Source: Tubulanus polymorphus (taxonomy: Eukaryota; Nemertea; Palaeonemertea; Tubulaniformes; Tubulanidae). Taken from it: 64,000 bases of DNA. Location of the stretch: positions 7,850,501 through 7,914,500 of the forward strand of contig NC_134031.1 in assembly GCF_964204645.1 (NCBI RefSeq), read 5' to 3'. This document shows, piece by piece, positions 12,034-23,085 of this stretch (positions are counted from its first letter, which is position 1; each line of letters begins with the position of its first letter). The notes beneath the pieces were generated by a model. The model saw nothing but the letters and a program-made list of their open reading frames with translations. It ran no database searches and was not told where the DNA came from. A program made the position numbers and the translations under genes.

Positions 12034-12448
12034 TTTAGCCCACTTGGGACTTAAGTCCCAGCGGCTATTGCGTTCACTTTTCGTCGTCCGTCCGTCTGTC
12101 CGTAGACGGAATCCAGTTATTTTGGGAAGTTTTGAAGACACTTCAAGGTAACGTCTTGATATTTGGGTTACACGTGTATCTACCCTAGACACATCTTCAG
12201 CCCAAAAACTGGCCCTGTCAGAATCAAGATGGCTGACTGGCAGCCATTGTTGTTCGCCAAAATCAGCACTTTTTACACATTTTTGAACTTTTTGAGGGAA
12301 ATTTTGAAGACGCTTCGATCAATTACCTTGATCTTTCGGATATATATGAGTCCCCCCAGGGCCCATCAACGAAACAAAAATTGGGTCGGTCGGACTCAAG
12401 ATGGCCGTCCTATGACCTTTTTAGTGCCCAAAAATGTTAATTTTCGCC
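12034..12448. repeat. Dispersed palindrome-ended repeat, copy at 5' side of LINE
   Basis: Starts with TAGCCCACTTGGGAC and the perfect palindrome TGGGACTTAAGTCCCA (12045-12060), followed by CTATTGCGTTCACTTTTCGT. The same order is found at 35405. The interior blocks (TTGAAGACGCTT, CAAGATGGC, GGTCGGTCGGACTC) match 35500-35820 and 52540-52850. It abuts the truncated end of the LINE on the left and the 3' zone of the R2-type LINE on the right. Confidence 0.75.
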
Positions 12449-12764
12449 CGAATTATACAGACTCATCATTTCTCCCCGAAAGGGGCCGAGGTCACCTCCC
12501 CACCCCCTCCGGGGAGTGAACAAGTTAGGCGACCAGCCCCTCCCAGGTCCGTCACATGCGAGGCGGAACTCATTTGTTAACAGTTAGAAAGCACGTATCA
12601 TTTAATAATGGGTGTCCAATATATTTTATTTGTATGGTTAGTACATTAGAAACTTGTAAGCTATAAAGCGGCGTCTTAGCCGAGTCATCGCGTGGTCTAG
12701 TCATGCGGTATGACCGCCCTAAGACATAGGGAACCGGTCCTAGATCCTGATGCTCGTAGAGAAC

Positions 12765-15700
12765 CTATCTGATCCTCGTATTTGGAGCGATGATCCGCCT
12801 ACTACGCTTATGAAGTCGCCAGATGACTGTCGATTCATAAAGGCTGATCATAGAAAGGGCCCTTAGAGAGTGGGCAATTCCCAGAGATGAGAATTCCCCG
12901 CGGATCCGCGGTTTCCCGCGGATTTCAGTATTGAAAAATATCAATTTTCCAAATAGTCCAAAAATGATGTAAAAGTATGGGGGGGGGGGTGATGATCTCA
13001 CTCAATTGGTCCGGCGCGATCGGTAATCAGGTGAACCGTAAAAGCGTTCAGTGCCTGTTTTACTTATCGTCACGTAAAATTATCGCATTTCAATGCATAT
13101 TCATTGCAACGCAGTGATTTTGTATGTACATTTGTACTACGATGAGTTTGTATGTATTTTATCGATCGGTTGCAGACACGCACGCACAGCAACAGTAGTA
13201 ACGTATATAGGTCTACTTACTGTTGCTGCGTGTGTGTGGCGAACGCTTTCGGATATTATACACTACTTGGTGATGATTTTTAGTGAGCATTCATCGGCGC
13301 ATTTTTACTGCAATAATTCAGGGCTCGACCCGTAATGCATGAGATGCTGAATGTCATCAAATGAGGATGTACCACATTGGAACTAGCCATTACCTTCCAA
13401 AATATAATAGTCGTTCATGGGTTCGAGATCGCTCTAAGTGCTCGGAAAACGTATTTAATTTCTAAAATTTTCTGGGGGGAGGGCCCCCAAACCCCCCCTA
13501 AATAGCTTCGCGCCTTCGGCGCTCGCTAGTGCTGACGGCTACGCCATCAGCTGGTTCGCGTATGTCACTCAAGAAAAATAACCCGCGGATTTTACAGGTC
13601 GGCGTTCTCATCCCTGATTCCTAAAGTTCGCATGCTTCTCAGTGTCATACTAGATGTCGTACCGGCGTCTCCGATAACCACCGCAACCACTTGCCTTGGA
13701 AGGTTAAGATAGTCAGCGGGGAGATCAACTTTGGCCGACAGTAGACAGTTATATTTCGCTTTCTTCTCAGTACGGGTCATAAAGATCATTGGATCTTTTT
13801 CGTACGGGACCGTGACATCTACGAAGTAAACACTTTTACCGTCGCTAAATGTAATGTCAGGCCTGTAATTAGTCGAGCCGACACTTTATGTGCGCTCTAA
13901 TTGTACGAACCCTGTCGGGTGCTTCGTCTTCAGCTCTTTACCGAGCTTCCGAACTACTAAGTCATGTCTTTTACTGATAGCGTCCTTATTGAATGGACAT
14001 TCGTTAAGTATATGTAAGTCTGTCTCTGCGGTCTGTTTGCATCGTCTACAACGGCGATCAGCATCTTGGCCTTTGCCCCTATTCAACGCTACGTTTGTTG
14101 GTAGTGTACCAGAAAGGATACGCTTGGAGGTAATGAACGCTGCCCCCGTGAACTTCCCTTCGTCGAGCCATTGCCGATTCGTCTGAGTAGACATCATCGT
14201 CTTGAGTGCCGTCCCATTGGTCATATTGCCGACCTCGTCAAATCGTCTTTTGTTTACTTCCTTTTTCAGATGTGCTGCTTCACTATCTGCTAGTTTAAGG
14301 AATGTCAACTCCTTGAGTCGTCTGTCTTCTAAATGTTTGCCTATTTCTCTCATCACAGGATCCTCTGATACCTGAAGCTTCTTCACAGCATTGCTGCGAA
14401 TGATAATGATGAGCGTCGCCAGCTCCGGAATGCCGCCACCTTGCTTACAGTGTAACCACGCTGTACTGGTGAACTCCGGTAGCCGAAGAACCTTCTTGCT
14501 CCACTTTCGAATCTTCCGATCAAGAAGCCGAAGGCGAGCAATACCCATCGAAGAAAGACGCAAGACATGCAATAACCGTGGGATTATTACAGACTTCAAG
14601 CCAAATAGCCTTTGATGTGGCTTAAGTGGTGCGGCTTTAAGCCTAGACAACCAAATGTCCAACTGAGAGACGTCGAACGCAATTCGCCCGTCTGGGTCAA
14701 TTGAAACACCTAGATACTTAACTAAGTCAGAGTAAGTGATACTCGGTATATCGCAGCCGTTCCAACGACAGTGCACCGCTGTCACTGTCCTCCTAAACAT
14801 ACGGTGTGGAACCGGTGTCGTTTTCAAACTACGACATCTGCCCGCGTTCACAGACATACGTTTCGTACTAAAGAATTCTTCCGATAAAGCGATTAATTGA
14901 TTCATCTCTTCCTCAGAGTGAGCCAAAAGCACAAGATCGTCAGCGAAAGCCATACATGCTACGCTGCGACCGTGGACGGTCATACCGCATGACGTCTCGT
15001 TAAGCCTTGTAATCAGTTCATCTAAAACCGTATTGAATAGAAATGGGGACAGGGGGCACCCCTGTTTCACCCCATTGCGTATATTGATTTCGCCCGTAGA
15101 CGATTTGCCATTTGAGACCGAAGTCTTTGCATCAGTGTAAAGATCTTGCACGATCCTGACTACGTTTTCAGGGACTCGTTTTCTCCGAAGAGCACGATAG
15201 ATAGCATCCTGCGGCATAGTATCGAAAGCCTTCGCTAAATCGATAAATACCATGTGTGTCTCACGCCGGGCTTGACTAATAGAGCTTTGCACCAGCTTGA
15301 TATTTTCAAAACAACCGTCCAGCGGCGTAAATGCCTTCTGCCTAATGTTAAACGGACAGTGAACCCTGAGCCGTTTATCCCACAGCTTAGCATAGAGCCG
15401 GTTAAAGAGAGAGCCTATAGTAATAGGGCGCCAATTGTCAACCTCGTTTCTCGACCCTTTCTTATACAAAAGAATGGTCCGGTTAACTTTGACTTCAGCA
15501 GGGATGTGCCCTTGGGCACGCCAAACGTTGAAGATCGCACTGATACGAGTGGCTCCGATCTTTTTCAAGTTGGCAAGAGACAAATACCTATCAGGGCCGG
15601 CGGCTGTGCTGAGTTTAAACTCCTTAAGCGCAGCTTTGACCGACTTTGGAAGAACACTTCCGTACAAAACCTCATCTTCGAAACGCTCTGTATCAGACCC

Positions 15701-17722
15701 GTCATCGGGCTCATGATACGTGGAAGGTTCCTCAAGCCTCCTCTTATAAACCTTTTCGATGTCACCGATTGATGGTACGGTGTCATCTACACAGGTGAGA
15801 TCATCTCCATCGATGATGGATTTAATTGTGCCAGAAGGGTTTTTAGTGAATTGTTTCTGTGTAACGGCGTACCGCTCGAGCCTCTTGGCGAAGCGCTTTT
15901 TGCGCATCTCAGTACGGTCCGTTGTTAGTAATGGTTGTCTGTTAACTCTCGCCGCCCTCTTTTTTGGACGGGAGTTGCATTGAGTTGTACGTTTACCATA
16001 TAGTGATTCAATCGCTTTAGCAACCGATGGCCAGTGACCATCTTCGTCCCCCACTAGTGTGCACGATATATAGTGCTTTATTGCTGCGTCTAGAACGCCT
16101 AACTCCGAATCCGGAGTGCCATCCATGAATCCTAAAGCAGCGTCAAAGGATTCTTGATGAGGTAAATGGATGGGTGTGTAATTGTCTGTATTGGTATCAT
16201 CTTCCCCGTAGGATTTGTCTATATTCTTGTGTGTATAATTGTCTCTATTCGTGATTGTTTCAGGGTCGGGATCAACTTCCCTTCCCAGTGACTCTGGCGT
16301 ATCGGCCAGTGTATTCATGTTCTGATTGATGGAGCCTTCTACTCCGTGAGCTGTAGTTTTTGCAGAGCCGTCCACCGGACGCCTGCCTAACGTGCGGCGC
16401 CTTTTACCAGGGGCCGCAATGCAGAAAGAAGCGGGATCTGAGATCGATCCAATGCACGGCATATCCACAGCGGCGACTGTCGCACGGGAACCTTCGTCAA
16501 AGGGAACGGTTACCGGCTGACTCGCCGGAACCACTGTAAGTACGTTGCCCAAGGTACTTGTGGTGTCCGGAGAGGCCCTGGCCTTTTTCCTACCCGGCGC
16601 CCCCTCCGGAGCACCTGCAGGTTTGCGCTTGCCTCTAATGATAGGCAAGTCCATGCATAATTCGCCCCTAGAGTCCGAAAGAGAATCCCCGGCAATCACT
16701 GCCGCTTCCGACAAAGCATTACCTGGAGAGACTACGGATGTGGGCAACTGCCCCCGCGGTCCCGACAGAACAGCGACTGTCTCATGAGGGCAGTTGACCG
16801 CATCAGTAGTCGATGCAGAGAAACATACACCTTCGAGCGGCCGAGCTGATTCCGACTCAGCGCCTTCGGCGCCGCTCCTACGACTACTGGATAGAGTAAA
16901 GGGATTAATTGTGATATTTATAGTGGCTTTTAGCCTTTCTACCTCTCGTTCAACTTTATGCTTATGATCTAGGCATCTTCGTGCCGTAGAAATTGATTGT
17001 ACCGATCTTAAGGGGAATCTCCCCTTTAATGCAGTATTGACGTTAAGTTTTGAAGTACTAAGGAGAAGCTTTGCCTCTTCCTTTGCTAGTTTAGTTAACT
17101 CAGCTATGGACCACGGTTTAATCGTTTTATCGCCCCTTCTTAATTTATTAAGGTGTGCAGCGTCCTTATCACGGATCTCTGCTTCAATAGTGAGATTATG
17201 CTCAAGCCTATGAGCTGATGCCTTATGGACACCTAGCCCGTTACTACTGTTAAATTTCCTACTACAGAAGGGACATTGGAAGTCTCCTTCATTGCTTTTA
17301 GGTTTGCCGTTGCAATAGCGACGGTGAGTGCCAACAGATCTGGCATTATTAGCTGTATAGCTATGACATTTTCCGCACTTATAACTAATTGAATCAAGCG
17401 GTATACTATGAGTATCGTTAAAATGGCGCCGGAACAAGCGGTCACCAGAAAATTCTAGTAAGCAAACTGGACACACTAAAGGTGAGTCAGACCCTCTATG
17501 CAAAACCTCGGGAGGGGCTCCCCTTGAACCCGTCAATCGAACCGGATCTCGGCATCCGTCAACCATCGGCGGACTCGATTTACTAGCATCGCTAGTGTTA
17601 GATTTAGTTAGACTTTTCGGAACCAGTAACAATGCCCCTGCAGCTGGGTGGTTAGCCCGGCGCAGGTTAAGGCGGTTGGGGAGGGTATTACCGCCTCCCC
17701 GTTCGGTCCCGGTGGTGATTGG
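12765..17722 (-). pseudogene. R2-type LINE ORF: 3 zinc fingers, Myb-like, RT, RLE
   Basis: Single ORF of a site-specific-type non-LTR retrotransposon, which binds DNA, nicks it and reverse transcribes its RNA at the nick. The frame opens after a TGA at 17723-17725; the first ATG is at 17564-17566. Numbering from 17632, it has zinc fingers CCHH (C54-H75), CCHC (C86-C107) and CCHH (C120-H141), then a Myb-like KPWSIAEL segment near 167. The RT has GVKQGCPLSPFLFN and FADD at residues 896-899. A C-terminal CCHC motif follows (CRRCK...HILNEC). The restriction-like endonuclease has PD (13856-13861) and DVTVPYE (about 13805-13820). There is one in-frame TAA (13886-13888) just before the endonuclease core, and a 735-bp DNA element (12882-13616) splits the last part. 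The frame resumes at 12881 and stops near 12765. Three fingers in CCHH/CCHC/CCHH order match the R2 A-type arrangement. No flanking 28S rDNA is visible. Confidence 0.88.
12882..13616. mobile_element. 735-bp DNA element inserted in the R2-type ORF
   Basis: Ends are CAGAGATGAGAA on the left and the inverted CAGGGATGAGAA on the right, flanked by ATTCC on both sides (12877-12881, 13617-13621). Removing the element and one ATTCC restores the R2-type frame, so it is the younger insertion. A second copy of exactly the same length lies at 53654-54388. An internal hairpin is centred near 13207. It is non-coding. CAGGG ends recall hAT elements, but a 5-6 bp duplication does not, so the class is open. 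Confidence 0.85.
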
Positions 17723-18261
17723 TCAGCACTACTCGTGTAGCCTGTTTCCGGCTGCAGCCTGGCCTGTAACTTAGGCTCGGTGGGCCCACCACGCGGACTT
17801 ACTTACTCCCCCCCCCAACGACCTTGTGAAGTTGAGTTAAGGGTTGGAGAGTTTCAGCTTTGCAACCAAATTTGAGAAAATTAAGCCGTTTCATGCATTC
17901 TGGGGGGCATCTGGAATAAGATGACACTGAACAATTCTGACCTATTTTGAAGCAAATTAAAAAGTAGTGGCTTACCATAAAAATTTCACAGTCCAATCTC
18001 CCTTCACCAAACATATTTATTCACATAACTTGTATAAAATAACCGATAAATCCGTGTCTGTCCTAGTCTCTCAGTCTCTATCCTACGGTTTATGTACTGT
18101 ACTCCAAGATATAATATTTAGTACTTGAATATTTACACTATAAACAATAATAATCCGAGCTAAGTACTGGTATCCAATTAAACGTTTCCAAAAATTGAGA
18201 GCCGATGCTCTGAGTGCTTTACAAAGTCTCTAATTGTTTCGTTGATGTTAATTTTGTCTGT
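17633..18261. other. 5' leader of R2-type LINE and junction to hAT remnant
   Basis: From 17633 to about 17810 the minus strand is GC-rich, and its first 90 bases remain open in the R2-type frame without an ATG. A run of nine C residues at about 17806-17814 marks a plausible 5' end of the LINE. From there to 18261 lies the 3' side of the hAT transposase remnant; I could not find its left terminal inverted repeat. Confidence 0.4.
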
Positions 18262-20502
18262 CTATTCTTTGTGCACGTGCAGCAACAGGAGGTCATTCAG
18301 TTTTCTTTGCGTTAAGGTGGAACGTAAATATGTTTTCAGTCTTTTCAGTGCAGAGGATGACCTCTCAGAGGTGGCATTTGTAGCAGGTAGCACAAGTATC
18401 AGATTTAGAACAGTGCATATTTCTGATAAGTAGCAAGGGACAGCTGTCGGCATCGCTTTGAAGTGATCAATGATATCCTGCAGTGTTACTTCTGAGTCAC
18501 AGTCGCAAAACTTTACTTCCAAAGTTTTTAGTTGTGTTTGTAATAAATCACTCAAAATCGGATCCATAGAAACTAACAACAGCCGAAAATTGTTCTTCGT
18601 AATCCCGACCATTGCATGCATTGATAATAAGATCCTGTAGATGTTTATACTGATTAAATCCCTCCTGATCAAATCGACTTTCGATAGAAATTATAATTCT
18701 GTCCAAAACATCAAAGTACTGAGATCTGAAGTAGTCACGTGGAGTTCCAGGATACTCTGGAGCTGCATTCCCCATTTCAAATCTAGCTGGTGTATTTCCT
18801 CTCCGTGGAAGTTTAGGATCACTTATTTCCTGCTTTGGATATCCATCTTCATCAGTTTGTTGTGCCATTTTTAATACTGTATCATAAAACAAATCGAAGT
18901 CTCTATCAGTTCGTTTTGCCTGTAGAGTTGAGAGTGTATCCATAGCACATTTTTGACCAGCAGCTGCAGTTAGATTTGGATTCTGGAGTGTTTTACTGAG
19001 ATAATCCGCATGTCTCAGGACTAATCTGGCCAAGTTGACTCCCCAGGAAAAATCCCACTGTTTCATCTGTGATTGAACGCCAATAATCCTTGCTTTTGTT
19101 TCAGTGTCTTTGACATAATCTGTTTGCTCCCATAACTCTTGTAAAATCTGATAATTATCCAAGATACTACTGAGGAAAGCGGCTCGAACAGTCTATCTAG
19201 TAGGACACAGAACACGGAGACCAGGTGTATTAGGTTCCAGCTCTTCTTTAATCTTATGAAATATTCCATCTCTACGCGGAGAATATTTCACCAGTTTGCA
19301 TATTTCGTGGGAAATATCAAGAGCAGCCTTCGTAACTTTTACAGCTTTAATGGCATCATTTGCTGCGAGATTTAGTGAATGCCCGTAACAATGAATGAAT
19401 ACAGCTCGGGGTTCATGGGCTTGGACTTTTGCTGCGAGCCCACTTTTTTTCCAGTCATATTACTGGCGCCATCATAACATTGTCCTCTGCACTGAGAATA
19501 GCTCAATTTGAGACGAGTGAGCACATCGTGTACCACGGCCGCTAAAGTGTCCGCAGTTATATCTGACACATGGTACATACCAATGAACTGAAAGGTCACT
19601 AGCTACCCATCTCAAGACTATGACCATTTGTTCTTTATTCGAATTATCGGTTGCCTCATCCACCATAATACTAAAGAATTGCGATTCTTTAATTCTGGAT
19701 ACGATAGTACGCAGTACTTTCATGGCAAGGACGTTGATGAGTTCATTCTGGCTATCATGGCTAACATATTTATTACATTTTTTGTCCAGCCATCTTAACA
19801 TTGACGAATCATCAGAAGCACGTAACTTAAACAGCTGTATGAAATGGCCACTTTCAGTATCGTGCCCTCAGAATGGAAGTCCTTGCCGACCTAGGAATCT
19901 GACATTCTCAAAGAGTTTCTCAGCATACTCTTGTTGTGGATTTTTTCTTTAGCATGAATTTCACTAAGAGACTCTCCAACGTCTTTTGTACTATTCGGCA
20001 GTGTAATGACTCTCTCCATGGCCTCCTTGTGACACTTAGTTCCCTCGTGATCCTTGAATACTCCATTCGCCTCTTTCCAATTTGAAAATCCTCTCTCGAT
20101 GAAAGCTAAATCAGTTTTTGAATTTGCCAGTTTATTTTCATTTTTTGCTCTTGTGCAAACATAACATAGAACGATGTCGTTGTTCTCGCGGTATTCCAAC
20201 CAAGGATATTTGTCAAACCACTCCGGTTGGAATCTCCTTTTCAGTTTAGTTTTTTTGCCGAATTCTCTGTATGGAAATTCCAGATTTCTTGGCTGATTGG
20301 GTGCATTTAGTCCAGCAGAACGGAGGCTGGAATCTGGCTGCTGTTTATCGGTTGAAACATGACCAGTCGTCTGAGTTTCTAGCTGTGATTCTTGACTGAG
20401 AGAATCACAATCAGTAGTCGGGGTTTCTAGCTCAACAGAATTAGATTCTTGACTATCAATGGATCTCTTTTGTTTTTTGAAATAACTTAGTATTGAAGAC
20501 AT
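18262..20502 (-). pseudogene. hAT transposase (TTF zinc finger/DUF4371/dimerisation), decayed
   Basis: A ZMYM1-like hAT transposase. The N-terminal part (20502-19891) has a long polar lead and a TTF-type zinc finger core with WFDKYPWLEY, VLCYVC and the H...H end (GTKCH). Next comes the DUF4371/RNase-H-like region with MVDEATDNSNKEQ near 19640 and CRGQCYDGASNM near 19480. At the 3' end is the hAT dimerisation motif with TNATSERSSSALKRLKTYLR (18310-18370). The coding parts alternate between two frames at least four times, and there is an in-frame stop near 19195, so it is inactive. At the far side, 20820-20860 holds a GC-rich end, on the minus strand CAGAGGCGCCGG, that suits a hAT terminus. It appears to sit next to or inside the LINE ORF1 that follows. 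Confidence 0.85.
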
Positions 20503-20985
20503 CTTAGCCCTGTTATGATAAGGTCTCTAATGAGGAAGCATGGTCTTAAAAATAAAGGTAGTCATGCTATGGTCTAGACATAATAAATCAGCAATTAGCG
20601 GATTTTGACAGCTTTTAAGAACTGTTTACATACTTTGGATCTTGCTGTGAATACTACTAGTACTGACATACTGTTGTTTATATGGTCCAGACTTCACACT
20701 CACACAGTCACATACACTCACACTTATAAACAGCTGTTGTCGGGAAGCTGGGAAATGCTTTGATGTTTGAAACTTAATTAGGAAAATGTCATGATCTGAA
20801 AAATGATTGCCCCGACCTTGGTCGGGGTGGTCGGGGCGGTTCCGGCGCCTCTGCAATCAAGATCGATACGGAAAATAATGAAAAACGAAGCAGATATACA
20901 TTAGCAGTAGTAGTGTTAAAGCACCGTAAGTATTTGAGGCAATTTTTGAAAAGTAGTACAGATCATTCAAATTTATATACAGATT

Positions 20986-22190
20986 CTACATATGATCACT
21001 CAAGACAGCAGTCAGCAGTTTCAAGAGTCGCACGTTGGTATTACAGTTCCCAGCGGAGTAGCGGTTGCCAGCTACATCACGTTTCCCGGCAGAAATGCGA
21101 TCCTTACGGAAGGATGATTGCGGAATATTGCGTCTCATATTTTTGGAGTGATTTCTGGGACGTATAGATGGATGATCCTGCTGAGTGCTTCTTGTCGCTT
21201 TTAACGTTGTGTAGTTGACCAGTTGAAGACCCAAAAGAGGGTTCAGGACAGTTTTCAAGTTTCGCACAAACATACGAACACCGGATTTCGATAGGTGAAT
21301 ACCATCACTATTGAACATCCCGGAATGATCAAGCGCGTGATCGATTAAGTGGACACCATCGAGGTTCCTCGCAAATTCGTTAAAAGATTCACATTTAGCG
21401 GAATATTCGTCACAGACACGCGGCAATGGTAGGGAGATGCAAACAGTAGCATCCGAAGAAATCTCTTTGCACTTCTCAATGAGAACTCTCGTTTCTTTTA
21501 TACAGGTATCTGCAGATTGCCTTGCAAGGCTATTGTCGGCCACATGTAGGACAAACACATTCACCAAGCCAGTGTATCTATCCACAAAATCGATGGCACC
21601 ACTGATTGTTTTATCTCGCAGAGTTTCTATTTTACACTTCTCATAACGAAACATCCTTTTCGCAATCAAGTTCTGCGTATGAGAGTTTCCAATAATCAGA
21701 ACATCGGTAACATTCGATTCGCTATCGGGTCCTACAGACGGAGTAGATGGATTACTTGGAGGAGCTTCGTGAGCTCGCGGTGTCAGAACTTCGGTTTCAA
21801 CTTCGGTTGATCTGCTTTGGTACGGTTTACGTCGTTTTTCAACACGAATGATTGGAGTTGGGTCCAAACTGGACGCATGATGACTCTATAGTGACAGACA
21901 TTCATCGTTCAGTTTATCAATTGTGAGCTTTGCTTCCTTAAGGTCTGCATCAAACTCAGAACATATCACGTTAGAAGATTCAATTTGTTCGTGGAGGGAG
22001 TTTATTTCTTTAACATTGATCTCGTTCATCTTTTTAGCCGAAATGAGGTCGCAGAAGAATTCGTCTGCAGCCTGTTTATGTTTACGCAATTCATCACTTT
22101 GGAGAAGCATTTCCTCGTGAATTTTTCTCATCTCGGTAGAGAACTTCTCATTTTGCAGAAACAATTCATCCGATTTATTCTTAAATTACC
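20986..22190 (-). pseudogene. LINE ORF1-like: coiled coil plus SGNH esterase
   Basis: The minus strand reads first a heptad-rich, charged segment (22164-21889) predicted to be coiled coil, then an amber stop (21886-21888). The same frame continues with a polar linker and an SGNH hydrolase domain. Its block I is IIGNSHTQNL (near 21690), the Asn block is HVADNS, and the catalytic D-x-x-H block is DGIHLSKSG (near 21310). A basic tail ends at 20986. Coiled coil plus esterase is the ORF1 layout of CR1/L2-type LINEs, where it helps form the RNP. No endonuclease or RT follows, and the hAT end begins about 125 bp downstream. GNSH replaces the more usual GDS. A solitary domesticated esterase is a less likely reading. 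Confidence 0.65.
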
Positions 22191-22251
22191 AGTTTCAAGT
22201 CAGCGCAATCTCTGCACGTACTAATGGTAGTTGAGGTTTTCGATGCATTTT

Positions 22252-22740
22252 TAGGGTTTCTGCTGCCTTGGCAGAAACCCTATTGGATTCCTCCTGATTA
22301 TTATTTTAACATATTTTCCACTAAATTTTGTCACATAAAAATCATCTTCTATCAGATTCGACTACTAACAGCTTTTAAACGAAATGTTAAACTCTGATAA
22401 TAATATAACAGTCTCTTGCTGCGCGTAGTTTCTATGGATGTACTGTGCTTCCTATTTTAAACTTGAAGTTACTTAAAGATAACACCGGTGGAAATAGCAA
22501 TCATCAATCATGGCGCGGATACTGGCGTACTGGCGCGAATTTGAAAGTTTGTGACGTCATTTCATAAATAAAAAAAGAAGGAAGGCTCCGAGAATATCCA
22601 AATCACAGGTTACTGTGAATAACTGGGGTTCGACCATTCACAAGTTAAAAAATGTACTTCCTTGTTTGTGAAGTAAGTTTATTCATACTGTTAGTAAAAG
22701 CAGTTCCTTTTAAACATTCTATAATAGTTTTCACTTATGT
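22252..22740. repeat. Perfect 11-bp-stem hairpin heading an unassigned repeat
   Basis: AGGGTTTCTGC (22253-22263) and GCAGAAACCCT (22271-22281) form a perfect stem with a 7-nt loop, followed by ATTGGATTCC. The layout of a hairpin followed by TAT or TATT is shared with hairpins at 12038, 35408, 48664, 51113 and 60072. No gene is seen from 22283 to 22740. Confidence 0.5.
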
Positions 22741-23085
22741 GTATTAATTAGTCGTTTGATTGCTTGCTTTAAGATACATTTCATGACATGTACTACGATT
22801 GTGGTGAGTTTTAAGGTCATTGGGTTTTGCATATGGTCACCAGGGGGGTTGAATAGTAGAATAACTAAGCATTTCCATATTAAATAGGTAACGAGGCATA
22901 TTTTGTTATCACAATCGATTACAAAATCATAGCTGCTCACATGTTCTATGATTGTGGTGGGTTTCAAGGTCATTGGTTTTTGTATATGGTCACTAGAGGG
23001 CGTTATGTATTGAAATTGTTAGATTGTTGAGCATTTGAAACCACTTCCCAAGTGAGCATGGTGTCCCTGGACCCCTAGTTTGGTT
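22741..23085. repeat. Dispersed repeat, palindrome-ended family, partial copy
   Basis: Contains two monomer-like blocks with CTATGATTGTGGTGGG/GAGTTT and GTCACCAGGGGGG (22836-22848) or GTCACTAGAGGGCG, then the terminal block GGTGTCCCTGGACCCCTAG at 23062-23080. It matches 40100-40500. The right end abuts the unidentified ORF that follows. Confidence 0.7.

Noticed and set aside
13420-13440. GGGTTCGAGATC as a tRNA B box.
   Set aside because: It lacks a matching A box and stem, lies inside the 735-bp element, and the other copy differs.
13890-16787. Many plus-strand and alternate-frame open frames across the R2-type LINE (such as 15254-15772).
   Set aside because: They are shadows of the long minus-strand ORF, whose zinc fingers, RT and endonuclease motifs are unmistakable.
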